A stretch of 6,670 nt of DNA from a bacterium (GTDB taxonomy: Bacteria; Margulisbacteria; Marinamargulisbacteria; SXXA01), in contig RGUG01000074.1 in assembly GCA_010027915.1 (NCBI GenBank), positions 1 through 6,670 of the forward strand, written 5' to 3'. Each line of letters begins with the position of its first letter. Position 1 is the stretch's first letter. The notes below the pieces were generated by a model, which made no database searches, was not told the origin of the DNA, and worked only from the letters and a program-made list of their open reading frames with translations. The translations under genes were made by a program, and so were the position numbers. Of the stretch, positions 1 through 6,391 are shown one piece after another.

Positions 1-274
1 TTGATGACTGCGGCCAGCCTCAGGCCATCTGGCATTTGACCCAATGCGTTGGAGTCCCCGTTGGGGGGTATATAGGGCGTTGATTCGGCGAGTGAAGGGG
101 GGGGTATACATGCTGATTCTTGATGCGTTTTTACCCCTTTGATGACTGCGGCCAGCCTCAGGCCATCTGGCATTTGACCCAATGCGTTGTTGTCCCCGTT
201 GGGGGGTATATAGGGTTTTGATCGGCGAGTGAAGGGGGGGTATACATGCTGATTCTTGAGACTTTTTTATCGCT
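1..274. repeat. Tandem repeat, 138-bp unit, two copies (1-138 and 139-274)
   Basis: Unit 1 (1-138) and unit 2 (139 to about 274) are near-identical from TTGATGACTGCGG through TATACATGCTGATTCTTGA. Visible differences are GGAG versus GTTG near 51/189, GGGCGT versus GGGTTT, one base missing from GATTCGG in unit 2, and a G-run of 8 (97-104) against 7 (234-240). After about 255 the similarity fades at DNA level, although TTTGATAACCG (274-284) still resembles the unit start. The period is 46 codons exactly, and unit 1 stays open through the period on the minus strand, which points to an originally protein-coding repeat. Unit 1 begins at the window edge, so the array may extend to the left. Confidence 0.93.
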
Positions 275-370
275 TTGATAACCGTATGGGCTATTCTTGT
301 GAGATGCTGAAAAATGTCTGCGTGTTCAACACCAGCACGCTGCCATTGTTTATTTTGTTTTATTAGATGT
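1..370 (-). pseudogene. Remnant of a repeat-containing protein gene, cut by an IS
   Basis: I do not recognise the family. Read on the minus strand, the part next to the IS (370 to about 235) is open and protein-like and ends in IKAIKKSQESACIPP. Further on, in another frame (about 268 to 1), two 46-residue repeats read NALGQMPDGLRLAAVIK, then GVKTHQESACIPPP, then STPYIPPNGD. The shared (S/H)QESACIPP segment shows both parts belong to one repeat family, but they lie in different frames. Unit 2 lacks two single bases relative to unit 1, in the C-run at 234-240 and near 220, which accounts for the shift. No ATG, GTG or TTG start is present in the IS-proximal frame, so the 5' end was probably lost at the IS boundary. 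The gene leaves the window at position 1. The first frame also stays open to position 1 but reads as an Arg/Trp-rich product, which I consider a shadow. The repeat has no evident signal peptide or membrane segment. Confidence 0.55.
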
Positions 371-387
371 TGTCGTCACGAGATAAG
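371..387 (+). repeat. Left inverted end of IS copy 1
   Basis: TGTCGTCACGAGATAAG is the exact reverse complement of 1177-1193 and is identical to the left end of the second copy at 6392-6408. Confidence 0.92.
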
Positions 388-426
388 TTAAAAACATGTC
401 TCATCCAATTAAAAAAGGAGAAATCG

Positions 427-1188
427 ATGGGAGGATTGGCACATCGACGGCATGACATTTCAGATCGAACCTGGGAGATAGTGAAGGATCGACTACCTGG
501 GCGAGAGGGTATTGGGGGAGGCAGGGCGAGGGACAATCGGTTGTGTTTGGATGCCGTATGTTGGATGTTGAGAACGGGAGCCCCGTGGCGTGATGTGCCG
601 CCAGACGATGGAGACTGGAAAAACACCCATCGCCGGTTTTGTCGTTGGCGAGATAAGGGGATAGGGGAGAAATGTGAGAATCGTTGGGTACCGAACCGGA
701 TGATGAATGGCTCATGATGGATGCCAGTCATGTGACGGTTCATCCCCATGCATCGGGGGCCAAAGGTGAAACCAAGATAGGGCCCGCACAAAAGGGGGCA
801 CCATTCCAAGAACCATTGGCCGTGGATACGAATGGGTTGCCGGTCCGAATGATGATTAAGGTACCCGAGCAGATTGCACACAGGCTCACGCCTTAATCCA
901 GGGGATTTCGGCAGGGCATTGATTGGCGGATCGAGGATATGACACGGATGCGATTCTTGAACGAGCGTTTCAAGCCCCAATCCATCCGGCCATTCCGCCA
1001 AAATGTAATCGAAAAAACAATCGAGACGACGATCGCTATTGGCACACCCTGCGTCATGAGGGTTGAAAATGCATTTCTTTATCTCAAACGTTGGCGGGGC
1101 ATCGCCACTCGCTGAGGCAAAAAACTCAGCCTCATTCCTAGCTGCTGTCCAGATTCGATGACTTTCTCTATGGGCTCTTATCTCGTGA
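427..1188 (+). pseudogene. IS5-family DDE transposase, multiply frameshifted
   Basis: The start at 427 follows GGAG at 417-420 with a 6-base spacer. An upstream in-frame ATG at 367 would read through the IS end and is unlikely to be used. Residues from 427 (MGGLAHRRHDISDRTWEIV, then the typical RTGAPWRDVPPDDGDWKN and RRFCRWRDKG) match the N-terminal part of IS5-family transposases. The frame then changes near 680, and WLMMDASHVTVHPHASGAKG follows up to about 865. A third frame carries ADCTQAHALIQGISAG with a stop at 920-922 and then ADRGYD. A fourth shows VENAFLYLKRWRGIATR, and the last gives SFLAAVQIR and LSLWALIS ending at TGA 1186-1188. The three catalytic codons survive in pieces: Asp at 720-722, Asp at 929-931 and Glu at 1065-1067. 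At least four frame changes and several in-frame stops mean no functional protein. Confidence 0.92.
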
Positions 1189-1193
1189 CGACA
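1177..1193 (-). repeat. Right inverted end of IS copy 1
   Basis: CTTATCTCGTGACGACA is the exact reverse complement of the left end at 371-387. The transposase stop codon lies inside it (1186-1188), a compact arrangement common in small IS elements. Confidence 0.92.
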
Positions 1194-1218
1194 CTATGTA
1201 GCAATGTACACGTTGATT

Positions 1219-1250
1219 GCGGTGGTGTGATACTAGATCACTACCACCGC
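1219..1250. terminator. Strong hairpin downstream of the 198-aa gene
   Basis: GCGGTGGT (1219-1226) pairs with ACCACCGC (1243-1250), and GTGAT (1227-1231) pairs with ATCAC (1237-1241) past one bulged T, leaving the 5-base loop ACTAG. That gives 13 base pairs in all. It lies about 50 bp beyond the stop of the minus-strand gene ending at 1298, where a terminator is expected, but no T-run follows on either strand. It may therefore only stabilise a 3' end. The structure is plain; the role is inferred. Confidence 0.45.
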
Positions 1251-1297
1251 CTCTAGCAGGTTGGCATCGCCCTTTTTATCAGCGGGGGTAACCGTTC

Positions 1298-1894
1298 CTA
1301 CCTATTGGAGCTACCCACAACAGGACGGGTAGGGCTCCCTGGTAAACTGTTTGCTGCCTCAGATCGAAGTCTACGCACTTCAAACTCTATAAAAAACGGG
1401 TATATTTTACGAAAACGTTCTCTCGATTCTTCATAGGGGGTAAGCTGTCTGTAAACCGCACATTGTTCCTCATGGGTCAGTATTCCCCATATGCGATTGA
1501 TATGATGAGCGATGTCCCTAGGTTCCATGTTATATATACTTTCGGCCCCCTTTTCGGTTATGATCACATGGTCTCTGGCATCAGGGGGTGTACTCAAAAT
1601 ATTCATGAATAGACCAATCTGTTCTGGCTTGAGTTTTTCTAGTGCCTGTCCCCCCAAATGTAGACGAGCGGGTTCATCATACCGACTTGTGATCGTAGCG
1701 ATTTCCTTTATGAGAGTGGCGATTCGCTTAGCATCCGATTCAGTTGTGTGGGGTTGTGTGGGGCTGCACGTCAGCCTTTCTAAGGCATGGGTAACACCAG
1801 CGGTTGTACCCAATGCATCATTCTGAACCGGCTGAGTTGTCTGACTTGCAGATACATTTGTAGGCGCAGAAATTCTACTCACACTAATATTCAT
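1298..1894 (-). CDS. Hypothetical 198-residue protein, possible accessory or effector protein
   Basis: I do not recognise this protein. It starts at ATG 1894-1892, preceded by a purine-rich stretch with AGGA and a spacing of about 8 bases, and ends with TAG at 1300-1298. Residues 1-50 are rich in Ser, Thr, Gln and Pro and probably disordered. Residues 52-180 are charged and look mostly helical (for example SDAKRIATLIKEIATI near 53-68 and ESRERFRKIYPFFIEFEVRR near 156-175). The tail from 181 is Pro/Ser/Gly-rich. There is no signal peptide or membrane helix, so it is predicted to be soluble. Codon use differs from its neighbours: about half of its Arg codons are AGA or AGG, which are rare in uvrB. 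This and the IS next to it suggest accessory or transferred DNA. A disordered N-terminus on a small helical protein would fit a secreted effector, but no motif proves it. It is divergent from uvrB. Confidence 0.72.
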   Translation of the reverse strand: MNISVSRISAPTNVSASQTTQPVQNDALGTTAGVTHALERLTCSPTQPHTTESDAKRIATLIKEIATITSRYDEPARLHLGGQALEKLKPEQIGLFMNILSTPPDARDHVIITEKGAESIYNMEPRDIAHHINRIWGILTHEEQCAVYRQLTPYEESRERFRKIYPFFIEFEVRRLRSEAANSLPGSPTRPVVGSSNR

Positions 1895-2173
1895 TTGTGA
1901 TATCCTTTTTTTCTATTTGAAAATAGTTAGAGTCGATGAACAATCGACATCCCAATGCAGTTAAGACCAACACGCAATACAAAACCCAACCCTTTTTGAC
2001 GACTTGATACTATTTTCTCGAGAAGCATCCTCATTTTGCCATCACTTTTTTCCTACGTCAAGTTTCGTTTTTATTTTCAACTTATCATCAAATGGGCCGC
2101 CCTAACCATCACCCCTTCAGTTGAGACGAGGGGCCTGAATGAGGATCAATTGCCAAACGACCGGATTTAATCG
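1895..2173. other. Divergent intergenic region between the 198-aa gene and uvrB
   Basis: This 279-bp AT-rich spacer must hold the promoters of both flanking genes, which point away from each other. TTGACG at 1996-2001 and TATCAT at 2083-2088 resemble promoter hexamers, but neither has a partner at proper spacing, so I call no promoter. CCCCT (2112-2116) with AGGGG (2129-2133) and TTCAG (2116-2120) with CTGAA (2135-2139) could form small alternative hairpins in the uvrB leader. I see no LexA-type operator of either the CTG-N10-CAG or the GAAC-N7-GTTC form, so SOS control of uvrB is not supported here. Confidence 0.6.
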
Positions 2174-4294
2174 ATGATACCGTTCATGACCGATCGGTTT
2201 GAGTTACATGCACCCTATCCACCTGCCGGTGATCAGCCCCGTGCCATTCAACAGCTGTTGGACAATGTGGCCAATGGGGTGAATGAGCAAATTTTAATGG
2301 GTGTGACCGGATCGGGCAAAACATTTACCATGGCCAATGTGATGGCCCAGCTCAACCGTCCGGCATTGGTATTGGCCCACAACAAGACCTTGGCGGCACA
2401 ATTATGTGCCGAATTTCGGTCTTTCTTTCCTCATCATGCGGTCGAATATTTTATTTCATACTACGATTATTATCGACCTGAGGCCTATCTTCCATCTCGG
2501 GATGTGTACATCGAAAAAGAGGCCCAGACCAACCAAGAAATTGAACGTTTGCGCCATGCCGCGACCCGTTCTTTATTAACCCGTCGGGACGTGATTATTG
2601 TGGCCTCGGTGTCTTGTATTTATGGGTTGGGGTTGCCCGAAGAATACCTGAAGGGGGTCATACACCTTCGAGTGGGGGAACGATATAGCCGTCGTCAGTT
2701 GCTATTGCAATTGGAACAGGTGCAATATGAACGCAACGATGTGGAATTGGTTCCGGGTACCTATCGCATCAAAGGGGACACCATGGATGTGTATCCGTCT
2801 TGGGCGGAACACTTGATTCGACTGGTCTTTTTTGGTGATGAATTGGAGTCGATTCAGCAGGTAGATGTGATGAATGGGCATGAATGGGGGCGTCAATCGG
2901 ATACGGCTATTTTTCCGGCGACCCATTATGTGGTCTTAAATCAGTTGGATGGTCCCATGGCGGCTATTCGTCGTGAATTGGATGATCGGGTGAAGGAGTT
3001 AATGGCCCAAGGCAAAGAATTTGAGGCCCGACGATTGTCTCAACGTACCCTGTATGATTTGGAGATGATGGCCGAAATAGGCTACTGCAAAGGCATTGAA
3101 AATTATGCTTGGCATTTGTCCAATCGTCCCAAGGGGGCCCCGCCGGGGGTATTATTGGATTTTTTTCCCCCGGATTTCATCACCTTTGTGGATGAGAGCC
3201 ATGTGACCATGCCACAAGTGAAAGGGATGTCGGCGGGTGATCGTGCCCGCAAACAAACCCTGATTGACTTTGGGTTTCGATTGCCATCGGCCATCGACAA
3301 TCGTCCCCTTACCCTTGATGAGTTCGAATCCAAAATCGGTCAATTGGTGTACGTGAGTGCCACCCCTGGCCCGTACGAATTGTCACGATGTCGCCGTATG
3401 GATGCCCCAGCCAGACCCGACCATGCCCCGATTGAGTGGTCTGATTATTGGTTGACTGAACAAATTATTCGTCCCACTGGATTGTTGGATCCTGAGGTGA
3501 TCATCAGGCCCACCCTGTATCAAATTGATACCCTGATGCAAGACCTGCATGACGTGATCAACCGAGGAGAGCGGGCATTGATTACCACCTTAACCAAGTC
3601 AATGGCCGAGGAATTAAGTCAGTATTTGGATGACAAAGGAATCAAAGGGTGTTATTTGCATTCGGATATTCAATCATTGGAACGCATTGATATTTTACAT
3701 CACCTTCGCTCAGGCAAATTTGATGTGTTGGTGGGGGTTAACTTATTGCGTGAAGGGTTGGATTTGCCCGAGGTTAGTTTGGTGGCCATTATGGATGCGG
3801 ATAAAGAAGGGTTTTTACGTAATGAACGGTCCCTTATCCAAACCATTGGTCGTGCGGCACGCAATGCCAATGGCAGGGTGGTTTTGTATGCCGATCGCAT
3901 CACCGATTCCATGGCACGTGCCATTGCCGAGACCAATCGACGGCGTGGTTTGCAAATGGCCCACAATACCCAGCATGGCATCACCCCCATGACCATTCGA
4001 AAAGAAACCCCCGATATTCGGTCTCACGATCGGGTGACCCAAAGTCCCGCACGGCAGTTGGCTCAGTCGACGTCGCCGGTTGACTTACTTCGTGTGATGA
4101 CCCAATTGAAACATGACATGCAGCAGGCGGCCCAGGCACTTGACTTCGAACTGGCGGCGGTTTTGCGGGACCAATTGGCCGCTTTGACGGAACAGGAAGG
4201 ACTCCCCCCAGACGGGGGGGCCAGAGAAACAGGGAAACGATCCTCATCGAGTAGGGGGGAATTGGCTCAAAGGGATGGGGGGAAGGGAGGTTAG
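2174..4294 (+). CDS. uvrB: Excinuclease ABC subunit B (UvrB)
   Basis: UvrB takes part in cytoplasmic nucleotide excision repair. It is loaded by UvrA, verifies the lesion with its ATPase core and beta-hairpin, and recruits UvrC for incision. Visible landmarks are Walker A GVTGSGKT (43-50), LAHNKTLAAQL (67-77), the hairpin segment SYYDYYRPEAYLP (95-107; many homologues have Gln where Arg101 stands), SVSCIYGLG (145-153), the Walker B-like VDESH (339-343), YVSATPG (393-399), RPTGLLDP (433-440), LVGVNLLREGLDLPEV (519-534), QTIGRAARN (556-564) and a C-terminal UVR motif (about 637-672). At 706 residues it is longer than E. coli UvrB (673). The excess comes from about 17 extra residues between SATPG and RPTGLLDP (about 404-430) and from a Gly/Ser/Arg-rich tail (about 675-706). 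ATG 2174 has GGA eight bases upstream; ATG 2186 would match typical N-termini but has no visible ribosome-binding site. The stop overlaps the convergent mgtE stop. Confidence 0.98.
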   Translation: MIPFMTDRFELHAPYPPAGDQPRAIQQLLDNVANGVNEQILMGVTGSGKTFTMANVMAQLNRPALVLAHNKTLAAQLCAEFRSFFPHHAVEYFISYYDYYRPEAYLPSRDVYIEKEAQTNQEIERLRHAATRSLLTRRDVIIVASVSCIYGLGLPEEYLKGVIHLRVGERYSRRQLLLQLEQVQYERNDVELVPGTYRIKGDTMDVYPSWAEHLIRLVFFGDELESIQQVDVMNGHEWGRQSDTAIFPATHYVVLNQLDGPMAAIRRELDDRVKELMAQGKEFEARRLSQRTLYDLEMMAEIGYCKGIENYAWHLSNRPKGAPPGVLLDFFPPDFITFVDESHVTMPQVKGMSAGDRARKQTLIDFGFRLPSAIDNRPLTLDEFESKIGQLVYVSATPGPYELSRCRRMDAPARPDHAPIEWSDYWLTEQIIRPTGLLDPEVIIRPTLYQIDTLMQDLHDVINRGERALITTLTKSMAEELSQYLDDKGIKGCYLHSDIQSLERIDILHHLRSGKFDVLVGVNLLREGLDLPEVSLVAIMDADKEGFLRNERSLIQTIGRAARNANGRVVLYADRITDSMARAIAETNRRRGLQMAHNTQHGITPMTIRKETPDIRSHDRVTQSPARQLAQSTSPVDLLRVMTQLKHDMQQAAQALDFELAAVLRDQLAALTEQEGLPPDGGARETGKRSSSSRGELAQRDGGKGG

Positions 4295-5679
4295 AGAAGC
4301 CCCCCCTGAAGGACCACTTTGGCAATCGAAAAATAAAGCAAAAGACCCGTGACGTCGACAATGGTGGCCACAAAAGGGGCCGAGGATGTGGCGGGGTCCA
4401 ACCGCAACCATCGCATTAAAAATGGTAGCATGGCACCCCAAATGGTTCCCCACATGACCACCCCTACCAAGGCCAAGCCCACGGTGATGCCAATGAGCCA
4501 GGCGTGTTGCCCATACGTATGAAACAATGATGAAAACAAGATGACCCTCAGGCATCCAATGCTACCCAATAATACCCCGAGACCCAGCCCGGTGCCACAC
4601 TCTCGGGCGAATACCCGCCACCAATCTTTTGGTTTGACTTCGCCCAGTGCCATGGCACGGACGATAATGGTGGCTGCTTGTGAGCCTGAGTTGCCACCCG
4701 AGCTAATAATCAAGGGAATAAACAGGGCCAACACCACGGCTTTGGCAATGTCATCTTCAAAAAAACCCATTGCGGTGGCTGTGAGCATTTCACCCAAAAA
4801 CAAGACCACTAGCCATCGGCCCCGTTTTTTGGTGAGTCCCCACACGGAGGTATTCATATAGGTGTCATCCAATACTTCTGATCCCCCCAATTTTTGAATG
4901 TCAGCGGTATCGGCTTCTTCGACAATGTCCAATACATCATCCACGGTGACCATGCCCACCAAAAACCCATCGGTATCAATGACTGGTAGGGCGGATCGAT
5001 CCGTTTTGGCAAATACAGAGACCGCATCGGTTTGATCCATGCTGGTACTAAGGGATACAAACGAGTGGTTGATTAATTGGCTAATGCGGGTATCCAAGGG
5101 GGCAATGAGCAATTCTTTGATTCGTAAATCATCGATTAATTTACCGGCTTGATCCGTGATATAAATCACGTCCAATGACTCTTTGTCTCGGCCATTGATG
5201 CGAATGTAATCCAATACCGCCTGGACGCTCCAATCGGGTCGCACGTCAATGTAGTCGGGGGTCATCACCCGTCCTACGCTGTGTTCGGGGTATCCCAATA
5301 GCATTTGGGCGACTTGTCGCTCAGCAGGGGATAATAACTCCATGAGGGGTTTTACCACCGGACCGGGTAATTCTTCCAATAGGGCGGTACGGTCGTCGGG
5401 TGACATTTCGTTGAGTAACAAGGCCACTTGGGTTTGACCAAGGCTTTTTAATAACTGTGCCTGGCAATCGGTTTCAAAAAAGCTGAAGGTTTGGGTGGCG
5501 ACATCGCGTGGTAACAACCGAAAAATAAGGGCCTGATCGGCGGACTCTAACCCTTGCAACAAATCAGCCAAAATGGCGGGGTCTAATCCCAAACACATCT
5601 GACGAAGCCCTGTCCAATGCCGTTGTTTGACCAAATCATTGAGTGCGGATCTTGTCTGGGTAAGGGCCGTGTTATCCAT
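4291..5679 (-). CDS. mgtE: Magnesium channel/transporter MgtE
   Basis: MgtE is a homodimeric inner-membrane Mg2+ channel that closes when its cytosolic domains bind Mg2+. From the ATG at 5679-5677 it has 462 residues, close to the family norm of about 450. A frame-extended GTG at 5686-5688 lies inside the Shine-Dalgarno AAGGTG, so ATG is preferred. Numbering from that GTG (subtract 3 for the ATG), the helical N domain covers about 20-135, with ELPGPVVKPLMELLSPAER at 106-124. Two CBS domains follow, about 138-200 (VGRVMTPDYI) and 202-262 (LPVIDTDGFLVGMVTVDDVL). Next come a linker helix and five membrane helices at about 289-463. Family hallmarks are FLGEMLTATAMGFFED, PLIISSGGNSGSQAAT and DPATSSAPFVATIVDVTG. 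Asp445 in the last helix appears to match the pore aspartate Asp432 of Thermus MgtE. All domains are present and no frameshift is seen. It converges on uvrB with a 4-bp overlap of stops. Confidence 0.97.
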   Translation of the reverse strand: MDNTALTQTRSALNDLVKQRHWTGLRQMCLGLDPAILADLLQGLESADQALIFRLLPRDVATQTFSFFETDCQAQLLKSLGQTQVALLLNEMSPDDRTALLEELPGPVVKPLMELLSPAERQVAQMLLGYPEHSVGRVMTPDYIDVRPDWSVQAVLDYIRINGRDKESLDVIYITDQAGKLIDDLRIKELLIAPLDTRISQLINHSFVSLSTSMDQTDAVSVFAKTDRSALPVIDTDGFLVGMVTVDDVLDIVEEADTADIQKLGGSEVLDDTYMNTSVWGLTKKRGRWLVVLFLGEMLTATAMGFFEDDIAKAVVLALFIPLIISSGGNSGSQAATIIVRAMALGEVKPKDWWRVFARECGTGLGLGVLLGSIGCLRVILFSSLFHTYGQHAWLIGITVGLALVGVVMWGTIWGAMLPFLMRWLRLDPATSSAPFVATIVDVTGLLLYFSIAKVVLQGGLL

Positions 5680-5685
5680 GTGCTT

Positions 5686-5691
5686 CACCTT
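5686..5691 (-). promoter_or_regulatory. Ribosome-binding site of mgtE
   Basis: On the minus strand AAGGTG stands six bases before ATG 5679-5677. It contains the in-frame GTG (5688-5686), which therefore cannot be a well-served start, so this site decides the start of mgtE. Confidence 0.75.
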
Positions 5692-5702
5692 ACCATGAGA
5701 TC

Positions 5703-5732
5703 AAAAAAAAACCCATTCACGGACGATCGTGA
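5703..5732 (-). terminator. Terminator-like hairpin with nine Us just upstream of mgtE
   Basis: On the minus strand TCACG (5732-5728), a six-base loop and CGTGA (5721-5717) form a short stem. ATGGG follows, then nine Ts (5711-5703), about 24 bases before the mgtE start. The stem is only 5 bp and is separated from the T-run, so it is weak. It either ends transcription arriving from the right or acts as an attenuator in the mgtE leader. Confidence 0.45.
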
Positions 5733-6067
5733 GGCATGCTATCCGCTTTGATGGTGGGAGGCCATGCTTTTTTTCTCTGACCAAGCGGTCGCGATTTTGG
5801 TTTTGAATGATACGGTCATACCCTCAATCCCATCGCCCCCTTTTTTTCTGTCATCAAGATCATGATGGTCGATTAAATGGCCTGCCCATTATCGGAAGGG
5901 TTATGTGAAGATAAGCCATCCGCTGTGTATCGTGTCTCTTCTGGGGTGATGATGAGATCATGCTGCCGTAATAGGCAATGCTTGATTAGTATGGCCACCG
6001 GTCATGATGGGTAACTGGAGGATACGCAGTCGAGCTGACGATCAGGAAAGGGGGGCCACTTAATAAG

Positions 6068-6107
6068 ATGGGGGATCCCACGATGGGTTCCCCCATTCCC
6101 CAATGGG
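6068..6107. other. Two overlapping, mutually exclusive hairpins
   Basis: ATGGGGGATCCC (6068-6079) pairs with GGGTTCCCCCAT (6085-6096): 11 base pairs and one T-T mismatch around the loop ACGAT. CCCATT (6092-6097) can instead pair with AATGGG (6102-6107) around CCCC. The two structures share 6092-6096 and exclude each other. No T-run follows on the plus strand. They lie about 200 bases before the truncated plus-strand gene. The pairing is visible in the sequence; any regulatory role is a guess. Confidence 0.5.
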
Positions 6108-6295
6108 TGGTGTATCCAGATATAAATGGTATGAAGACTGATTCCAACAGACGCGATACCTAACAAGTGAGACCCCAATGGTCGTCACGTGATTCGGGTG
6201 GGAGTGGGGATGCCTGGCTGGGTTAAGACCTCTGCAAAACATCGAACAAGGGTGGAGATATTGATAAGATGAACGATGATGAGACAAGTAAAAAA

Positions 6296-6302
6296 GGGAG
6301 GT
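6296..6302 (+). promoter_or_regulatory. Ribosome-binding site of the truncated gene at 6308
   Basis: GGGAGGT ends five bases before ATG 6308-6310. It is a near-ideal Shine-Dalgarno sequence and the best in the window, which supports a real gene start there. Confidence 0.7.
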
Positions 6303-6307
6303 CAAAA

Positions 6308-6391
6308 ATGGCCACATGGTATGAAATAGACCTTAAGATACAACGTGGCAAAGATAGTCAGTTAATGAAAATGAATCGGCTGATTATATAG
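6308..6391 (+). pseudogene. 5' end of an unknown gene cut by IS copy 2
   Basis: After the strong ribosome-binding site the frame reads MATWYEIDLK and goes on for 27 codons in all: charged, with LMKMNRLII at the end. It then meets TAG at 6389-6391. That stop is formed at the IS junction, since TA would be target DNA and G the first IS base, so the original gene ran on and was interrupted. The rest would lie beyond the IS, outside the window. Too little remains to name the family. A short natural peptide is possible, but the coincidence of the stop with the IS boundary argues for truncation. Confidence 0.55.

Larger units (their letters stand above)
371..1193 (+). mobile_element. IS5-family insertion sequence, complete but inactivated
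   Basis: The element is bounded by perfect 17-bp inverted ends: TGTCGTCACGAGATAAG at 371-387 and its reverse complement at 1177-1193. The right end and the second copy both extend to GTGTCGTC preceded by TA, so the true end may be one base further out with a TA target. The left end of this copy reads TTGTCGTC and lacks that match, and no clean target duplication is visible. The length of about 823 bp and the single transposase gene fit the IS5 family, probably near the IS427 group. The transposase is broken in several places, so the copy cannot move by itself. Confidence 0.9.
5692..6307. other. Long region without a defensible gene
   Basis: About 600 bp lie between mgtE and the truncated gene at 6308. 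Short open frames exist on both strands: minus 5739-5819 (26 codons), minus 5873-5998 (41 codons), plus 5877-6014 (45 codons) and plus 6068-6160 (about 31 codons). None has a convincing ribosome-binding site or a recognisable product. Features worth noting are the terminator-like hairpin near mgtE, the T-run at 5841-5847, the palindrome ATCATGAT at 5869-5876 region scale, and a pair of hairpins at 6068-6107. I see no tRNA, tmRNA, SRP RNA or RNase P signature and no Mg2+-sensing M-box consensus. It is probably a mixture of promoters, leaders and decayed coding DNA. Confidence 0.55.

Noticed and set aside
63..104. Possible G-quadruplex from the G-runs in the repeat
   Set aside because: Only three separate G-runs are present per unit and one is just three bases. 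The runs are better explained as Pro codons on the minus strand.
367..717. Frame starting at ATG 367 that adds 20 residues before the transposase start
   Set aside because: It translates the IS terminal repeat. The Shine-Dalgarno GGAG at 417-420 and the alignment with the second copy both point to ATG 427.
660..720. Programmed frameshift joining two transposase frames (orfA/orfB), as in some IS5-group elements
   Set aside because: There is no obvious slippery run at the change near 680, and further frame changes and stops follow, so simple decay explains it better.
363..1001. 212-codon minus-strand frame across the IS
   Set aside because: It is antisense to the transposase remnants, starts and ends without signals, and shows no recognisable domain. 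Similar antisense frames recur in copy 2.
2702..3996. Several 60-100 codon antisense and alternative frames inside uvrB
   Set aside because: They are shadows of a fully conserved coding sequence, with no ribosome-binding sites and no recognisable products.
5873..5998. Minus-strand 41-codon frame with a fairly protein-like end (TPEETRYTADGL)
   Set aside because: There is no ribosome-binding site, its codon choice differs from uvrB and mgtE, and I recognise no family. It could be the tail of a decayed gene, but this cannot be supported.
5877..6014. Plus-strand 45-codon Cys-rich frame
   Set aside because: There is no ribosome-binding site before its ATG, and it is antisense to an equally weak frame.
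5692..6060. M-box (Mg2+) riboswitch upstream of mgtE
   Set aside because: I looked for the conserved AGGTGAGGCTCC-type core on the minus strand and did not find it.
6060..6317. 85-codon minus-strand frame
   Set aside because: It is rich in His, Pro, Ser and Tyr, has no ribosome-binding site, and its start overlaps the leader of the gene at 6308. It looks like a chance frame over G-rich plus-strand DNA.
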